DNA of 64,000 nucleotides from Pleurodeles waltl. Taxonomy: Eukaryota > Chordata > Amphibia > Caudata > Salamandridae. Position 1 is the first letter of the stretch; every line of letters begins with the position of its first letter. The notes beneath the pieces are model-generated. The model searched no databases and was not told where the DNA came from. It saw only the letters and a list, made by a program, of their open reading frames with translations. The translations under genes were made by a program, and so were the position numbers. The stretch spans positions 660,311,717 through 660,375,716 of the forward strand of contig NC_090446.1 of NCBI RefSeq assembly GCF_031143425.1, in the 5' to 3' direction. This document shows positions 49,016 through 59,935 of this stretch, one piece after another.

Positions 49016-49240
49016 TTTTAAACAGTTCAGCTCGATGTTGTAATGGATATTCATCTCACCCACAGACCACAAGGGGTTGTTTCATTATCTAGATGATTTT
49101 CTGATATTGGGGCCTCCTGACTCACGGGTGTGCTTGTGGGTTCTGAATGCATTAACGTCCCTCTTTAAAGAACAAGGGGTCCCAATAGCGCCAGAGAAGA
49201 CTGTAGCTCCCTCCACATGTCTTTCCTTTCTGGGTATTTG
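49016..49240 (+). pseudogene. Ngaro reverse transcriptase, catalytic fragment, copy B
   Basis: Frame FKQFSSML, stop (TAA for an expected CAA), WIFISPTDHKGLFHYLDDFL, then ILGPPDSRVC, EQGVPIAPEKTVAPSTCLSF and LGI, where it breaks into an LTR. The YLDDF catalytic motif is intact. It agrees with copy A in almost every block. Confidence 0.85.
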
Positions 49241-50460
49241 TAGGTGGCTGGCCTGGTTTGTAGTGGGTACCTAAGGTACTTACAGCTCATAGCAGGTCCA
49301 GTTATCCCTTATTAGTGAAATGTAGTCAGTGTCTAGAAGCCAGGAGCTCTAGGGGTAGTGTGGATGAGCAGCCAAGGCCTAACTAGGAGACATGCAAAGC
49401 TCATGCAATACCACTGTAGTCACACAATCCTCACACACATAAAAGAAAATACTCAGTGTTCCAAAAATAAAGGTACTTTATTTTGGTGACACAAATGCCA
49501 AAAATACCATAGAGATTATACTCCCTTAGGAGGTAAGTAATACACAAATAATATACACTAGTATGCAGAAATAGCTGTAAAAACAGTTAGAAAACAGTGC
49601 AATTAGTGAAAATCACAATAGTTAGAAATGGGCCTGGGGGAACACAAACCATATGCTAAGAAAGTGGAATGCGAAAGTTGGTTTCCCACCTAGGCAAGTG
49701 TAGTCTGTAGAGGGGTGCTGGGAGTGTTAGAAAACACCAAAGGTAAGTAATTGAACCCACCGCAGAGCCCAGGAAAGCAGGAGTAAATCACAGTAACTTT
49801 CCTAGAACACACAAGAACACAAGAAAGAAGATATTGAAAGAACCAGAAGAGACCGCAAGACACCAACGATGGATTCCTTGACCTAAAAACCTGTGGAAGA
49901 AGGGGACCAAGTCCAAGAAGCACTTAAGAGTCGAGGGAGAACAGGAGCCCCTGCTAACCCACATGGAGGTGCAAGAGAAGAACCACCGGTGAAGAACAAC
50001 AGTCAGTACTGCACTCAAGAAGACGAATGCAGGTTCCTGGTTGGTGCAGATGATATCTCACACCGGATGGATGATTGCAGACTGGTTTACGTTGCTGGAT
50101 TCCGCCAACAAGCCATGGCACTTGCAAAGCTCACAGTTAGCAGAAAATGGCTCTGCCCGGGACCAGGAGGGACCTGGTGGACTCTACCCAGGAGGGGGAG
50201 TCAGAGGTGGCTTTCAGCAACTCAGAGAACCCTCAGAAGACCAGGCAGCGCGCACAGGAGTCACACAGCACGGGGGCAAAGAAGGTGCAAAAGGAGGCCC
50301 ATGCAGCACTACACAAAGGGAACCCACACCACCGGAGAATGACACAGGAGGCTGTGCATCACAGGAAGGAGTGCTGGGGGCCGGAGCTGCACGGTGCACA
50401 AAGAAGTTTGCGGAAGGATGCCAACAAGCCTTGGCAACTGCAAAACACACAGTGCATGGG
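49239..50460 (-). mobile_element. LTR fragment truncating Ngaro copy B
   Basis: It starts abruptly after the RT codon for Ile with TGTAGGTGGCTGG (reverse complement ends CCACCTACA, the TG..CA form). It includes AATAAAGGTACTTTATTTTGG near 49468. No protein domains. The 149- and 232-codon frames at 49893-50845 have no domain and cross repeat junctions; I treat them as chance. The right end is not resolved and no target duplication was found. Confidence 0.5.
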
Positions 50461-50600
50461 GGTACTATCTTGGTGGTGCCTGAAAAATGAGCACAAGAGT
50501 ACAGTGAGGTGGGACCGCCCCTCACGGATGCAGGTGGTTACGTCTGTGTTGTCCAATGGCGTATGGGATTATGGAAGGGCCCTGGTGTTGTTGATCGTCA
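50455..50600 (+). repeat. Direct repeat, unit 1 (partner at 51030-51165)
   Basis: GTACAGTGAGGTGGGACC, CAATGGCGTATGGGATTA and AGAAGGGCCCTG-type phrases recur about 570 bp downstream with about 85 percent identity by eye. Confidence 0.75.
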
Positions 50601-50624
50601 GCCACTGTGGCCTGGGCTCTTTCT

Positions 50625-50815
50625 TGATCCAGCAATGTAATGGTCAAAGACTAATTCCTGTCACCTCACCTCCTGCAGGGGGTTGCAACGGGAAGTGGTG
50701 GTGTCGCTGGGGAATGCGCGTCACTTTCAACAGCTGCAATGGCCGGGGGTGCATCTGCCTTTTGAAGCAGAGCATCATGGCAGGAGGGTGGATCAGCAGC
50801 AATTTCCCCCCCCTC
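50625..50815 (+). repeat. Second copy of the repeat at 42750-42965
   Basis: Same order and orientation as 42750-42965. It may be a downstream terminal repeat of the disrupted Ngaro copy B, or a separate insertion. Confidence 0.5.
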
Positions 50816-51029
50816 CCAACCCTACATTTAGGCGGGGGATCTTGAATCCTAAACTCACCCCTAGTTAGCAGAGGGAGTTCCAATTCGGGCTCCCCGAACA
50901 GCACCATGGGTAAGGTCCAGCAGACCTAAGCTAACCAGATGATGTTCACACTGGCTTGGGGGCTAGGGTGCACAGAGTATCGGGGCACAGGGCAACAGCT
51001 CCTGGCCACCTCCTCACAGCCCCTCAGAC

Positions 51030-51165
51030 AGCTTGGTATTTGGGGGACAGTGCCCAAAAAATGAGGAAAAGGGTACAGTGAGGTGGGACCCGCCCTCACA
51101 GATGCAGGGTTATGCCTGTGTGGTCCGATGGCGTTTGGGATTGCAGAAGGGCCCTGATGTTGTTG
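51030..51165 (+). repeat. Direct repeat, unit 2 (partner at 50455-50600)
   Basis: See 50455-50600. The two units bracket the 50625-50815 repeat. Confidence 0.75.
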
Positions 51166-52754
51166 ATTACCAGAGACAGAGTTCACATAATTCACTGCTT
51201 AATTGCGTTTTTATTTCTCTGATATGCCAAATTCTTTGAGCTGTTTCACAGGGATCTGACATAAGAATGCTGACATGTGAGTGTGTTTTACATTTAAACT
51301 TACTGTTTTCACTTGACTGTAATAAAATCTGCTCAACTAACACCACAAATCTAGATCCGTTGGTGTCTCATTTGGGTCAGGTTGGGGTACGGGCCGGACT
51401 GAGGGGGATGTTGGTCTTATGAATCATACGTTTGTAAATCAGTGTATAGAAAAAGTTACATATGACAAAGTGGACTACAAGGTGTAGGATTCACATGTCA
51501 CTCATACTGGTAGGCATTTTTAAGAGTGCTTGATCTGGGGAAGTATAAACTCAGGATTCAGAACGTAACACAGTGGTTAGTGTTGACTTTAGTAATAATA
51601 ATTTAGTTCTACCTAAATAAACCTTTTTTTTAGCAAAATTGTCGTAATCAAAGACTGCGAAAAAAGCATAACTTTCTAACCTGTACCAGGCAGTTTGCAT
51701 GCAGCTGTTTGATGACAGTTCATAGCTCACTGAACAAGATTATGATTGGAATTTATGAATTGCTCAGTAACAAAAGGATCTTTGTGACAGAAGCAACATC
51801 CTGCTGATCACTGCACATAAAATAGTGTTCTATAATCTGCATAATACACATTTTTTTGCAGCAGGAGCATTAACCCTCTGTGCTACCCTAGACGAGTCAA
51901 AAGTGCCACTAGACAAAACTCTGATCTCTCTGCAGCAGGTACATTAATCGTGAGAATTATCATGGAATTTTTATAGTTGCCTGGAAATTGTTGGATATAC
52001 AAGGAACTCTGCGATGCTTTTAAAACTGCTGCACTGTTACACAACCAACCTCCCAGTAACAAAAGCAGTCAACACCCTTCCAGCCTCCTGGGGAAACGCC
52101 CAATGCCCCATACGGTCATTCAAGCCTTGTTGGCAGTGAACGGTGGACAGCAATGACATCATACAGTTTAAAGTGCCAGGGACTACTGAGGCAATGTGTG
52201 TTTTTTTGAGAATCAAAAATAGTTTTGCTGTTAGCCATTTTTTTCAGATTTATGGGAGCCTAGCAGGTTCCCCAGGAATAAAGATAACAAAACCATGACA
52301 AAAAAACAAGCACTGACAGAACCAAAACATTGTCTGCATCAGCAGACCAATTGGCTCGGGCAATCCTTGTTATATTTTCTAGCACTATCTTTCCTACCTC
52401 TATAATTTAAAATAAATACAAATATTTATCAATTTAGTTTCTTTAGTGAAACACAGTACACCAATTTTCATGCACTACCGTGCTCTTTTTCAGGAGCAAA
52501 AGAAAAGGATTAGAAAGAAAATAGACAGCGAATGACATTGAAGACATTGGCGTAGACAATAGTTGATTTCTGCCCTGGAGACATAGACGTATCAGGTACT
52601 TCGAATTGTTAGGAGTCCTTGCAAATTTCATATTGTCTTCAGTTCAATAAAAAGCATTATATTGCCGTGGCAAGTCACAGAGGTCATTCAGTCATTGGCA
52701 ACTATTAAATACACATTGTACACGTAGCAATACAGTTACGACAGTGGGTGTCAG
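51166..52754. other. No recognisable feature
   Basis: AT-rich unique-looking sequence without domains or repeat ends. Confidence 0.45.
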
Positions 52755-53225
52755 CAGAGACTCCTCCGCTATGGCAGAGCAGCGTCACCTCTGCCAGCGG
52801 CCGAAGCTGTAAAATTTAAAAAATAAAATGGTATGGAGGATATGGGGGATGACAGGCAGGGAGGAGGAGTGGTGGCACTGCTGTCTGTGCGCATTTGGTT
52901 TTGGCTGGCCACGCCATGACGACCAAACCCACATGCACACTGAGCTCTCACCAACCTGCGCTGCATTGCCTGGTTAAAAACAGCAGGCACAGGCTCCCAG
53001 TCTGTCTGGGAGCACAAAGTGAAGGTACTCAGGCCAATCTAAATGTTGTTGCCATGCTGCCAGAAGCATGAGAGCAGCGTTAGGATTGGCCCCAGGGCAG
53101 TCTGGGAGCCTATGCCTATTGGAGCCCGAAAAGCAGGAATGCAGATGCAGCCGGGATTCAGGTAAGTTTGTTTTGTTCACCTCACGCCCGCTTCTTTACC
53201 CCGCCACCAGCTGCAACTGGTGAGT
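52755..53225. repeat. Probable dispersed repeat, class unknown
   Basis: A GC-rich island in AT-rich flanks with an internal near-palindrome (CAGGCTCCCAGTCTG, TCTGGGAGCACAAAG; CAGTCTGGGAGCCTATG). The style resembles dispersed amphibian repeats. No ends were defined. Confidence 0.35.
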
Positions 53226-53589
53226 GTCTTTTGAGTTTTCTTTTTATCTTTATTACTGATGTCTGTATTGTAGTGCTCTAATACATAAGTCCCTATGGAC
53301 CCTCTTTTGCTGAATATCACTGTTCGCAGGATGTGTCTGGGCTCTCCCTCAACCCAGAAGTGAATACATAACTTAAAATCTTTACACAAAAATGTTTGAG
53401 TTGCCTTTATTTGAAAACAACTCATTTTTGTAAATCCAAGAAAACCATCAACATTAGTGTTATCCGGACATGCAAATCAAGGATTGTTCATCAAAAATTC
53501 TCAAGACACATTTTCTTCCTTACAGTACTGTTGGACATAGCCCTTTCTACACGATCATTCCCCAAACTTTTTGCCTTCTTGACGTTATT

Positions 53590-55965
53590 GTTCTGACCCT
53601 TTTTGGCTGCCATTATGACTCTGGGCACTTTACCACTGCTAACCAGTGCTAAAAGTGCATGTGCTCCCTCTTGTAAACTTGGTATTATTGGCTTATACCT
53701 AATTGGCATATTTAATTTACCTGTAATTCCCTTGTACAGTGGTATGCCTATACCCAGGGCCTTTAAATTAAAGGTGACTAGTGGGCCTGCAGCGCTGCTT
53801 GCGCCACCCATTGAAGTAGCCTTTCAAACCTCTCTCAGTCCTGCTAGCTCAGGGCCTGCATGCACAGTTCTCTGCCACAGGGATCTGGCATCTAAATTCA
53901 CTTGGCAGGCCCAGAACTCCCATTTTACTACATGCAAGTCACCCCTAAGGTAGGCCATAGGTAGCCCTATGGGCAGGGTGCTATGTGTGTAGAAGGCAGG
54001 ACACGTGTCTAGTAGCGTGGCCTGTCCTGGTAGGGACAAACAGCCTATTTGGTTTCTCACTGCTGTGAGCACTGCCGTCTCATAGGATTGCATTGGGAAT
54101 GCCCTGCCTTATGTCTAAGGGGTATTGTCTGTTTTTTGAGGGGTAGCATAGGCATGTTTGGTATGGATGTAATAGTAGTGAGAAATGCTGCTTACTGGTG
54201 TAAGTGGATTTTTATTACTATTACAGAAATGCCACTTCTAGAGAGTGAGCATTTCTCAGTGCTTATGTCTCCGGTGTTTTGCAGCTTGACTGCAATCCAC
54301 CTCTGGGCAGAGTGACAGTTGGGCCTTGTGCATACTTCTCAGACAGCCTGTACACAGGGAGGGTGGAGGTGTCACAGAGGTGTATCTGCATACTGAATGG
54401 TCTTCCTGGGCTGAGAGAAGGGGAAGGTGGGGCACACCTGCATCTATAATGCTGTGCCCTGGCCTCACACAAAAGGGACGTTTACCTCCAACTGATGTTT
54501 GGAGCCTGTGCTGGAGGAGTTAGGGGACACTTCTAGAACCAGTTGTAACTGGTTGAAACCCCCTCTCCTCCTCATTGAAAACGCTTTGCAGAACTGAGTA
54601 TAAGTACAGAGGATTTTTCCCCACAATTTGCACAAGGAAACATACTTGGAACTGGACACAGAATGCTGCTGGAAAGACTCACCAGGAACCGCCATGAACT
54701 GCTGCTGTTGTGCTGACCTATGACCTGACTGGTCACTAAGAGGATTTGCCACTGACTGCATCCACCTTGTGCTGGCCTGTTGCTGGGCCCTGACACCCTA
54801 TGCCCCCTTGTGCCCTTCAGAGGCTGAGTGCTGTGGCCCCTGCCCTCTACAAACTCAGGGCTCTCCACTGGGAGGAGAGATTCACTCTACCGATTCAGCG
54901 CGAGGAGTGCCCCCGGGGTACAGGCTGGCCCCTATTCAGGGTGCCTCATCGCAGTGGCCCCGGGTTCCAAACATGCAGGCCTCTCCCCCCTGTGGGGGAC
55001 CTTCCCAGTGGGCCCTTTGAGGCCAGAGGAGCTGCCCTGTCCTGGATGAACCAAGGGAGGAGTGCAGGGACTCTCCGACCCGTCGGGCGACATGTGGAGG
55101 TCAAGCGGCATTCGGGAGCCGTCTGTCTCTTCTGGCTGGAAGAGGATCGGACCTCTCAGCCCTGAGTGGGCTCACAGGCTGGACCGCCCCCTCAAGCTGG
55201 GAGGCTTTTGTTGTTAAAGGCGGCCCCGGGCGAGGAGTGGGGCCACCGCCAATCACTACAGGTTTACTCAGTGTTTGTTTTCCTTTCCCCCTCCCCAGGT
55301 CATTAAGGGGATTGCGTGGTCCTTGATTACAGGGGCATTACATGGTGGGATGGACAGAGGCCTCATCGGAGGCCTCGTCCTGCCGAGGACCCAACAGTGC
55401 CACCAGGACGAGGAGCAAAGGACCTCCGGTGTCCCACCCATGAACTTGGGCGTACTGGCCCGCCCCTAGCCTAAGCAGAGGTACCTTAAGGGTCATGCCT
55501 TTATTGTGTTTACTAAAAGGCTTTTTCTGCCCCATGCATTGATGCTGAGGCCGTCTCATAACTCCAGGTGCTTAATGGCATACGTGGGCTGTACCATGCA
55601 TTTACGCTGAGATGTTTTCTTGAGGACTAGCCAAATGCTTACTGATGTTCCTCTTATGGAGATTTATGGTAATACCATGATAAGTGTATTGGTTTAGTAA
55701 TGTGAATCCCGACTACTGCTTATGTTGCAAAATAATAAGTAACCTGTGTGTTATATATGACTACTGCTATTTCTGCAGAGTACTAGTAACCTATGTAAAG
55801 TTCTGACAACTGCTTGGGTAGCAGGATATTACTGACATATTATGTTTGGTCTAATTATGTTTTGTGCAGTGCAGTTTATTTTTACAAAACTTGGTGTTGT
55901 GTTCCTTTGTGGTGTATTTATTTCGTCATGTGTGTTGTGTGTGTTGTGCAAACGCTTTACACCCC
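53590..55965 (+). mobile_element. LTR, same superfamily as 44990-47086, plus orientation
   Basis: Collinear with the minus-strand reading of 44990-47086. It opens with short phrases shared with that LTR's start (CTAGTGGGCCTGCAGC, GCCACCCATTGAAGTAGC). In the middle are GAAATGCCACTTCTAGAGAG and GAGTATAAGTACAG (possible TATA region), and near the end GTGTGTTGTGCAAACGC and TTTACA. The last part is missing after about 55965. A CTCCCCAG acceptor-like site at 55298 sits inside it; no real exon follows. Confidence 0.6.
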
Positions 55966-57279
55966 CTACAACAAAATCAGCAGTACTTCGCACTTGCACA
56001 CCGTTCCCCAACCGGGGGGCTGGTCTTACAAAAGTGCCAGTGCTGCTTTGGCTTCTCAGTCTGGCACTGTCAACTACTGACTATAGATGCCCCTGCTGTG
56101 ATCTGTGCTTCTCTTATATCCTCTGGACCTTTTAGTTTGGGGAGCCAATTGTCAGAAGCATGGACTACCTGTTCTGTGTGCAAGGGCTACCAAACCTCTC
56201 CCAGATCCACACTGGGAACCAAAACATTTCATGTGAGACCTCAGGTCCATAAATAATGAAATGTGAAGTTCCCCAGCAACATTAATTATCAATGCACCAA
56301 CTCCCCAAGAGGAAATTGGAAACACACTAAGAATCCGCCAATAAGTGCAAGAGTTGGGAAAGTTGGAAGAGATGATGACACAACTGCTTGGTTGCCCACT
56401 ACAACATCACTCCATGATCCTCCCCTGGTGATGACACTCCACTTCTGGCAATCCTAAAAGCACTGTCCCTACAGTGAAATGGAGGGGTTAAGTGATGCTG
56501 TTACCTGCCCAACAAATGGTGAGGGCCCTCCAAAAAATGGATTACTTCTACTGATTCAATGAGAACGTATTTTCAATGATTGGACTTCCCGTCCCATGTG
56601 CCATGAACCAGCTGAGAGGTACACATAAGAGGAGAGGTGGTCAATTTTTAGGTTTGGCTTAACTGCCCAACTCTTTGCAAGACCTTTTGTAACAAATTCA
56701 CTCTAATCTACACATAGTGGGGTTTGGATCTACATAGGGAAGTATATGTCTTGCACAATATTGGCTGTTAATCTATCTTTCCACCTCCCATAGAGTGTTT
56801 GCACTTCAGTGCATGAGGGCCAATTTTACATCTCAAAAGTATACTGAGTTACCATGCATTAAATTCTTCATCTCACAGATAGAATATATGCATAAAGCAA
56901 TCAGATTTTTTCTGCTGTGAGCTTTTTTAATTGTTTTAGTCCAGGCTCAAAATTTAAGCCAAACATATTGGCTTCACCAATGCTTATTTTTTTCTGTCTG
57001 CAGAAAGAAGAAACAAGTTGCTGGGTAAAAATGTTATTTCTGCACTTCAGGACAGAAAATAGAATCACTGTAGTATATCTCAGCATTTGAGTATAATGTT
57101 TTTGTTGCTAGGTATGTATTCAAAATGTTCCAGACACAACCTGGTTCATGGTATATCACAATGGCCATGAGAAATCATTGCTAACCTCAAGGTTAGGTTT
57201 ATATTTTATTGCTGCACATATATTTACATATAAAAAATGTACCCCCATAATAGTTTGTATAAAAACATAGTACTCTGAG
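55966..57279. other. No recognisable feature
   Basis: Only chance frames. No repeat terminus recognised. Confidence 0.45.
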
Positions 57280-57534
57280 GCGTGGCTAAGACGGCAGGAT
57301 AGTCAGACACACCTCCAGTCCTCTCCCTTATCAGTGGCAGACCTGAACACATTTACCCCCAAGATAGGCACCTCAAATGCAGTCAGTGAGGGCTCAGACA
57401 CAGGGGATACTCCCTCAGACAATGTGGTGACTCTGAGCCCTAGGATCGCAGCGCACCAACTAGCGAGAGCTGGTTGGAGAAGGTGAGCGTGGCCCCAAGA
57501 TGGTGGTCCTAATAGGTTTCCATGCAACGCTGCA

Positions 57535-57933
57535 GGCCCTGTGGTAAAGCAAAACACAAACGCTGTGGGATAGCGTAACTGGATGGACGGAATGCGAAAC
57601 CAATCAAACATTCACCCCCAGTCACAGATCTGGGTTTAATCCATCCATTATTTTGCTCACCATGCCACTCCAGTTTGAACCCAGCCATACGCAAATCAGT
57701 CTTGACCCTGTTCCTCATGGGAACAGTCCAGCCCGAAATGCCAGGCCAGGTTCTCCCTGGACCGGAAACAAGCATCTTCGGACCGGTTTCGGGGTTTCAC
57801 CCCTCATCAGCCAGGCTAGCTTGAATCCAGTGGCACAGTGATCCCGGGACCCACGTCTGGGCATACATGGCGCACTTAGGGCGGCAAAAGCAAAGCAAAA
57901 CACAAACACTGTTGGATAGCGGGCCCTGTGGTA
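57535..57933 (-). mobile_element. 375-bp Penelope-like or retrozyme-like element with 12-bp target duplications
   Basis: The body is 57547-57921. GGCCCTGTGGTA stands perfectly at 57535-57546 and again at 57922-57933. Each end of the body carries the same 29-bp direct repeat (AAGCAAAACACAAAC, one variable base, CTGT, one variable base, GGATAGCG) at 57547-57575 and 57893-57921. Terminal direct repeats plus a ribozyme core (57769-57823) are the hallmarks of Penelope-like terminal repeats and of small non-autonomous retrozymes. No protein is encoded. It inserted into L1 leader sequence, so it is younger than that L1. Confidence 0.65.
57769..57823 (-). ncRNA. Hammerhead ribozyme-like motif (type I, short helix III)
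   Basis: On the minus strand, reading 57823 down to 57769: CAAGC TAG CCTGG, then the core CTGATGA (57810-57804), then helix II GGGG-TGAAA-CCCC (57803-57791), then GAAA (57790-57787). Helix III follows: the last A of GAAA pairs with T57782 and C57786 with G57783 around a two-base loop. Then comes the expected cleavage base C at 57781 after GGT. The 3' strand of helix I is CGAAGATGCTTG, whose GCTTG (57773-57769) pairs perfectly with CAAGC (57823-57819). The inner part of helix I is weak: three of five pairs, with G-G and A-C mismatches. All conserved core bases are present. Activity of this particular copy is uncertain. Confidence 0.6.
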
Positions 57934-58859
57934 GTCGTCTCTGCAGCCAGGGCTTTAGAGGTGACACCACATCCGCAGGGTGATCGACAACCGACGCTCA
58001 ACTGGAGCACCATACTTACACCCCAGTGGGCCATGAACCCGGCTGAAGAGTCTGGCAGCTGGAACCAGGTTGGAGTGGGTGCAGAGGAGTGGGTGGCGCT
58101 GACAGCATCTGGGCCTAACCAAAGGATAACTCAGGATACGTGGGTGAGCCCAGTACAGTGCAACCACAGAGACTAGTAGAGCTACACTCCTGCACCCAAT
58201 AAAGGGACACAGGCGACCCAACAGAAACAGCCCAGCGAAAAACAAAGAAGCAACCTGTGGTCGGCCCTAACTTATGTTGCGCAGGCTGACACCAGTCGGC
58301 CATTATCTAGCGTGTCGTGGAGTGGATAAGATATACTGGGCCGCTGACTTCCATGCCCCTCCTGCCCCACCTGCCCCACCTGCCAACACAACACCCCCCT
58401 GTGCCACCCTGAGCGAACTTTGATCCGCACCTGCAGGGACTGCTCTCTAGTTCTGCAGCTCCTGAGCACCCCTGTGGGCCCATTCTCATGCATTGTTTGA
58501 CTTATGTGGGCCATCATAGGGGTGCTTCACTCTGCCCTGGTGCATGGGCGGACGCGCCAGGCAAGTGAAGACCGGGAACATTCTCAATGCAGCTGGGCAG
58601 GGGTACAACACCGGCTGACACTGCGGCAAGGCACATAGACCAACCCTGGGCAAATGTCTTAGCACAGAAAATTGTTCCTTCTGCAGCACCAATAGGAGGC
58701 CCCTGGGCCCAGGTTGAGCTCTCACTCCAATAAATCAGAGACTCCTCCATAAAGCTGGGACTTCACTTTTCCTGGGCAATGTCTGTTCTTGGCTGCAGAT
58801 CCTGACTGGCCTAGGGCTCCACTTTCACACCAGTGCACCTGAAACAGACAACAGGAACA

Positions 58860-59205
58860 AGTCAGCCACACAACCTAAAAAGTACAGCACCCTTAAAAAC
58901 ATGCTGACAAAGCAACCACCAGGGCCCGGAGGAGGCAGTCCCTCCCTTGTGGGCCACAAAGTGATACCGGAGGACAGGGAGTGCCCTGTTACCCGGTCCT
59001 TCCTGGAGAAACTGTTTGCCTTCCTTAGGAACGACCTCCAAACAGTTAAAAAGGACCTCTCCCAAGACTAGAAAATAAACTGAAATTACATTGCTGAACT
59101 GGGAGACAGAGTCTCTATCTTGGAGGATCAATAAACCAGCAGAGGGAAAAAAATCAAACAGCTATAACAAGAAATCTTCCACCTTAGAGACCAACAAATA
59201 GAACT
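58860..59205 (+). pseudogene. L1 ORF1 fragment, coiled-coil region
   Basis: Frame pieces TRSFLEKLFAFLRNDLQTVK, KDLSQD, AELGDRVSILEDQ and EIFHLRDQQIELK show the heptad pattern of the L1 ORF1p coiled coil, which trimerises the RNA-binding protein. Two or more stops. The RRM and C-terminal domains are absent because the Harbinger fragment follows. Confidence 0.6.
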
Positions 59206-59935
59206 CAAACCTACCACCGTGGCGACGGCCGCCAAAACACCATCGCCCCGGCTACCTACCGTCTGTCATATTATGACCGTAGCCGGAATTCTGCCAGAAG
59301 GCTGGCGGAATTCCGGCTACAGTCATGGCGGCGGACGGCGGTAAGGTGGTGCTGCTGCCAGCAGCAGCGCCACACCAGTAGACCACCGTAGACCGTATCA
59401 TGATCCATGATACGACCTGGCGGTGTTCTGCTGGCGGACGCTGCTGCTGGCAGCAGCGCTGCATCCGATCTCCTGCCAGAGGACCCCTTGCAAGTAGGTA
59501 AGTCAGGTGCTCTGACAGGGGAGAGGGTACGGGGTGTTGTCTGTGTGTGTTTGTGTGTGGGGTGTGTGTGCATGTGATTATGTTCAGGCATGTGGGTGTG
59601 TGGCATGTGGAATGTGTGTGTGTGCATAAATGGGTGTGAGTGTGCGTGTATGTTGTGTGTTGTGAATGCGGTGGTGCTAGAATGTATGTCAGTGTGTGTT
59701 GCTGTGTGTGAATGAATGTATGCATGCGTGGGTGAATATGGGTATGAGTGAGTGTATGCATGGGTATATTGATGCGTGAATGTGCATGTATGTCGGGGGG
59801 TTGGGAGGGTAGGGTAGGGGAGGACTCTGGGGAGGGGGGTGGAAGCGAGCCTTATCAGTGTCAGGGAAGGAATTCTCTGGCACTAATAGTGCCTACCATC
59901 ATAGTGCCTACCGCCATCCCTATATCTCCCAACTA
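59206..59935. mobile_element. Harbinger-type fragment with GC palindromes and a GT-rich tract
   Basis: Shows CGGCCGCC, TCATATTATGACCG, the palindrome GCCGGAATTC, then GCTGCTGCTGGCAGCAGC, followed by a long TGTGTGTG-like tract (59540-59790) and GGCACTAATAGTGCCTACC. The GC-rich part belongs to the same type as 1-2583. Neither terminus is clean. Confidence 0.5.

Larger units (their letters stand above)
43613..49240 (+). mobile_element. Ngaro retrotransposon copy B, interrupted by two insertions
   Basis: Gag N-terminus at 43613, gag body to 44989, LTR insertion 44990-47086, gag zinc-finger end 47088-47215, RT start 47265-47640, G/T-rich insertion 47641-49015, RT continuation 49016-49240, then truncation by another LTR at 49239. 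All pieces are on the plus strand and in the order of copy A. RNase H, recombinase and hydrolase are missing. Confidence 0.75.
57280..59205 (+). mobile_element. L1-type LINE, 5' region and start of ORF1
   Basis: It opens GGCGTGGCTAAGACGGCAGG, the style of an L1 5' end, and is followed by about 1.6 kb of GC-rich leader (interrupted by the 375-bp element at 57547-57921). ORF1-like sequence comes last. It is cut at about 59205 by a Harbinger fragment. Confidence 0.6.

Noticed and set aside
50147..50845. Longest ORF of the window (232 codons, plus strand)
   Set aside because: No domain. It crosses the junction between an LTR fragment and two separate repeats, and overlapping frames on both strands are equally open. 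Chance frame in GC-rich repeat.
55275..55469. Exon-like frame after a polypyrimidine tract and CCCCAG
   Set aside because: Lies inside an LTR copy, has no recognisable domain, and has no matching donor or partner exon.
59540..59790. Possible telomere-like or regulatory GT tract
   Set aside because: Irregular TGTGTG/TGAGTG low complexity continuous with the Harbinger fragment; no TTAGGG array.
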